Shown here in pieces: positions 62,285 to 64,000 of a stretch of DNA of 64,000 nt. The notes below the pieces were generated by a model that saw only the letters and a list, made by a program, of their open reading frames with translations, was not told where the DNA came from and did not search any database. This stretch comes from DATAOG01 sp963757395 (GTDB lineage Bacteria; Pseudomonadota; Alphaproteobacteria; Geminicoccales; Geminicoccaceae), in the NCBI GenBank assembly GCA_963757395.1, contig CAVWRK010000008.1:186001-250000 (forward strand), read 5' to 3'. Position numbers and translations under genes: made by a program. Position 1 is the stretch's first letter. Each line of letters opens with the position of its first letter.

Positions 62285-62829
62285 CGGTCACGGCGATCAC
62301 GCCGGATGACCGGCGTGGCGGCGCTCCCGATCGGCTTGACCGGCGGCCCGTCCCTGCTCGAGTTCCGGACCGGGTCGGTGCCGTCGATCCGGGTTCGATC
62401 GCTCCCGGCGGGCCGGTCCCGGAGACGCCCGGGTCGAGACAGAACCGGTTGGCCGGCATCCGAGCTCGGCCACGGCCTGTGCGTCCAACCGGATCCGGAT
62501 CGGAGCGCCGCGCGCGTGAAGGAAGGGTTGCGGCGCGCTGAACGGCACGGCCAGCCGCTCCCGGATCATCGCAACCCGTCCGTCGTCATCGTCACTCCAG
62601 GCCAAGGTCCCGCGATCGCCGGCGCGGGCGGGGCTGCCTGATATGAACCCGATCGACGGCGACGTCCATCCGCGCCAGCCGCCCAGATCGCGGCCGCCAT
62701 GGGCTGTCGTGGCTGGCGCCGCTGGACACCCTCGATGCCAACCGATGCAACGACGATGCCGATCAGGCTGGATGGCGCGATCTGACCGGCGTTCGATTGA
62801 CGACCCGTGATGTCGGTGACGCCAAAAAC
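62285..62829. other. 545-bp region without a clear gene
   Basis: It lies between mtgA and the glycosyltransferase frame. A 201-residue open frame crosses it (62297-62902 minus) but has no recognised motif, and its N-terminal part is the shifted frame of the glycosyltransferase end. I see no promoter or stem structure of note. Confidence 0.4.
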
Positions 62830-63999
62830 CTAGCAGCACATCAGCGAGGTCGACCACCAGATGGCCGGGATCAATCGCGACCAGCTGATACGAGCCCGCC
62901 ACGCCGAGAGCATTTTGGCCAGACGCGATGGCCCACGTGCAAAACCCTCGAGCTGCGGGCGGTGGCCGTCATCATCCGCCCGGTCGTGGCCGGCGACAGC
63001 GAGGCACGCCGGCGACTGAGCGCCCACGAGACCGCCTGAGCCGCGTCGACCCAAGCGCTCGGCGACCGCGTTGACGCGCCGCGAACAGGCCGCCAGGGCG
63101 GATCGAAAACCGGGATCGGGACGATCGAGCGGCTCCGCGTCCTGGCCGGCCGGGTAGCTCAGGCGCGCCCGTCGTCTGAACCCCGGGGCCGCCCGTGCCG
63201 CGAGATCGGCATAGCATGTCGCCAAGCCCTGCTTGAGCTGCGCATAGCTGTACGAGCCTTCGATCCGCGCCCGCCCATTGCGGGCGAGCCTCGCCCGCAG
63301 AGCGGGGTCCGCGACCAGCCGGCTGATCTCGCCAGCGAACTCCACGGGCGTCGCCTCCGTCAGCAAGGCGACCGTCTGGTCGAGGTAGAAGCGATTGGCG
63401 GTCGTGTCGGTCGCCACGATCGCGCGGTTGGCGCTGAGATAATCGAGATGCTTGAGCGGCGCCCCATGCCCGGCCAGACGGGGCGACAGCAGGACGTCCG
63501 AGGCCGCGAGATAGTCGGGGACCTCGTCGGTGTCGACGCGGCCGACGAACTTGACCGCATCCTGCGCATTTCGGCTGCCGAGCCAGTCGTGCCAGCGGGC
63601 GATGTCGTTGATCGAGCCGCCGATGATCACGAAGCGGGCCTCGGGCCGCCGGTCGACGACCAGGGGAATCGCCCGGAACATCAGGTCGACCCCCTGATAG
63701 GGAGCGAAGTTGCCGATGTACGTCACCAGGACCTCGTTCGGCGCGCGCTCCAGCCGGCGGCGGATCGCACGGGTCCGTTGCGGGTCCGCGCTGCGCAAGG
63801 TCGAGGGCACGTCGCACACCGGATAGACCCGTGAATGGCCAGCCAGTTCGCGCGTCAGGGCGATCAGCGGCTGCCCGGCGACCACGGCGTCGGCGCGGCG
63901 CACGATCTGGGCGTCGACCGCCCGATACAGCCCGACGATCAGATTTCGCAGCCGGCCGCCGAGGTACGACCTGACATCCGAATGCTTGTCGAACACCAC
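62830..63999 (-). CDS. Glycosyltransferase (GT4-like), 5' end beyond the window
   Basis: The visible 389 residues cover most of a GT-B glycosyltransferase: EVLVTYIGNFAPYQGVDLMF, ARFVIIGGSINDIARWHDWL, VKFVGRVDTDEVPDYLAASD, VLLSPRLAGHGAPLKHLDYL and ATDTTANRFYLDQTVALL. The N-terminal Rossmann domain begins off the right edge (reading VVFDKHSDVR). After about residue 270 the translation becomes Arg/Pro-rich and unlike the family, ending RLIPAIWWSTSLMCC, so the natural end may be nearer 63150 with a frameshift or simply a divergent tail. Probably works on a surface polysaccharide or lipid carrier. Confidence 0.78.
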   Translation of the reverse strand: MVFDKHSDVRSYLGGRLRNLIVGLYRAVDAQIVRRADAVVAGQPLIALTRELAGHSRVYPVCDVPSTLRSADPQRTRAIRRRLERAPNEVLVTYIGNFAPYQGVDLMFRAIPLVVDRRPEARFVIIGGSINDIARWHDWLGSRNAQDAVKFVGRVDTDEVPDYLAASDVLLSPRLAGHGAPLKHLDYLSANRAIVATDTTANRFYLDQTVALLTEATPVEFAGEISRLVADPALRARLARNGRARIEGSYSYAQLKQGLATCYADLAARAAPGFRRRARLSYPAGQDAEPLDRPDPGFRSALAACSRRVNAVAERLGRRGSGGLVGAQSPACLAVAGHDRADDDGHRPQLEGFARGPSRLAKMLSAWRARISWSRLIPAIWWSTSLMCC

Positions 64000-64000
64000 C

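Noticed and set aside
62297..62902. A 201-residue minus-strand frame between mtgA and the glycosyltransferase
   Set aside because: No recognisable domain; its first part is simply another frame of the glycosyltransferase end.

Overview
The window reads as a chromosomal segment of a high-GC alphaproteobacterium, possibly of the Rhodospirillales/Geminicoccales type. Supporting this are an IalB-family periplasmic protein, a bactofilin preceded by a perfect CtrA-type site (TTAA-N7-TTAA), a PraR-like XRE regulator, malonyl-CoA decarboxylase, and dense GTG/TTG starts with 4-bp start/stop overlaps. The species cannot be named from sequence alone. I saw no rRNA, tRNA, insertion sequence, prophage or CRISPR array.

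Region 1 (0-8.5 kb) is housekeeping: a GMC oxidoreductase, an IalB-like protein, cysteine synthase, a patatin-like lipase, malonyl-CoA decarboxylase, and an OmpA-domain coiled-coil protein.

Region 2 (8.5-14.7 kb) is the most striking. It holds a DSF-type (diffusible signal factor) quorum-sensing cluster. An RpfF-like DSF synthase faces, tail to tail, an RpfC-like five-domain hybrid kinase preceded by a REC-PAS-GGDEF-EAL regulator. The layout mirrors the Xanthomonas rpfF / rpfGHC locus, but the HD-GYP output protein RpfG is replaced by a GGDEF-EAL protein. The kinase is split by a one-base insertion as assembled.

Region 3 (14.7-25.8 kb) is mixed: a FIST sensor protein, a Nudix hydrolase overlapping endonuclease V, a CorA/ZntB remnant, the XRE regulator, an Ntn-hydrolase acylase coupled to a HAD phosphatase, a thioesterase overlapping a class V aminotransferase, and a divergent pair of an NPC-repeat Cys-rich secreted protein and a His-rich uncharacterised protein.

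Region 4 (25.8-41.1 kb) is a glycan-use locus. On the plus strand are two secreted sulfatases and a secreted PF10091-type (GH144-like) glucanase. Converging on them is a minus-strand set: a CUT1 sugar ABC transporter (no ATPase), a secreted discoidin-domain (alpha/alpha)6 hydrolase, and a GH94 phosphorylase. A cytosolic GH144-like enzyme followed by a GH13 alpha-glucosidase lies 12 kb further on. I infer use of beta-1,2-glucan or a related, possibly sulfated, glucan.

Region 5 (41.1-56.1 kb) has a pRiA4b ORF-3 protein, a DMT exporter, a drug-efflux MFS interrupted by one amber codon, a secreted protein of unknown function, an N,N-dimethylformamidase-like pair, the bactofilin, a 35-bp tandem repeat array, a luciferase-like oxidoreductase, an SbmA/YddA-type ABC protein with a degenerate ATPase site, and the GH144/GH13 pair.

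Region 6 (56.1-64 kb) holds a tightly packed minus-strand operon: acylating aldehyde dehydrogenase, two SucCD-like CoA-ligase subunits, a SAM methyltransferase, and a PLP amino-acid deaminase/aldolase with a frameshift. It is followed by the transglycosylase MtgA and a glycosyltransferase running off the window end.

At least three genes carry single-base insertions and one a single nonsense change. This suggests either residual assembly error or recent decay, and matters for how those genes are read.
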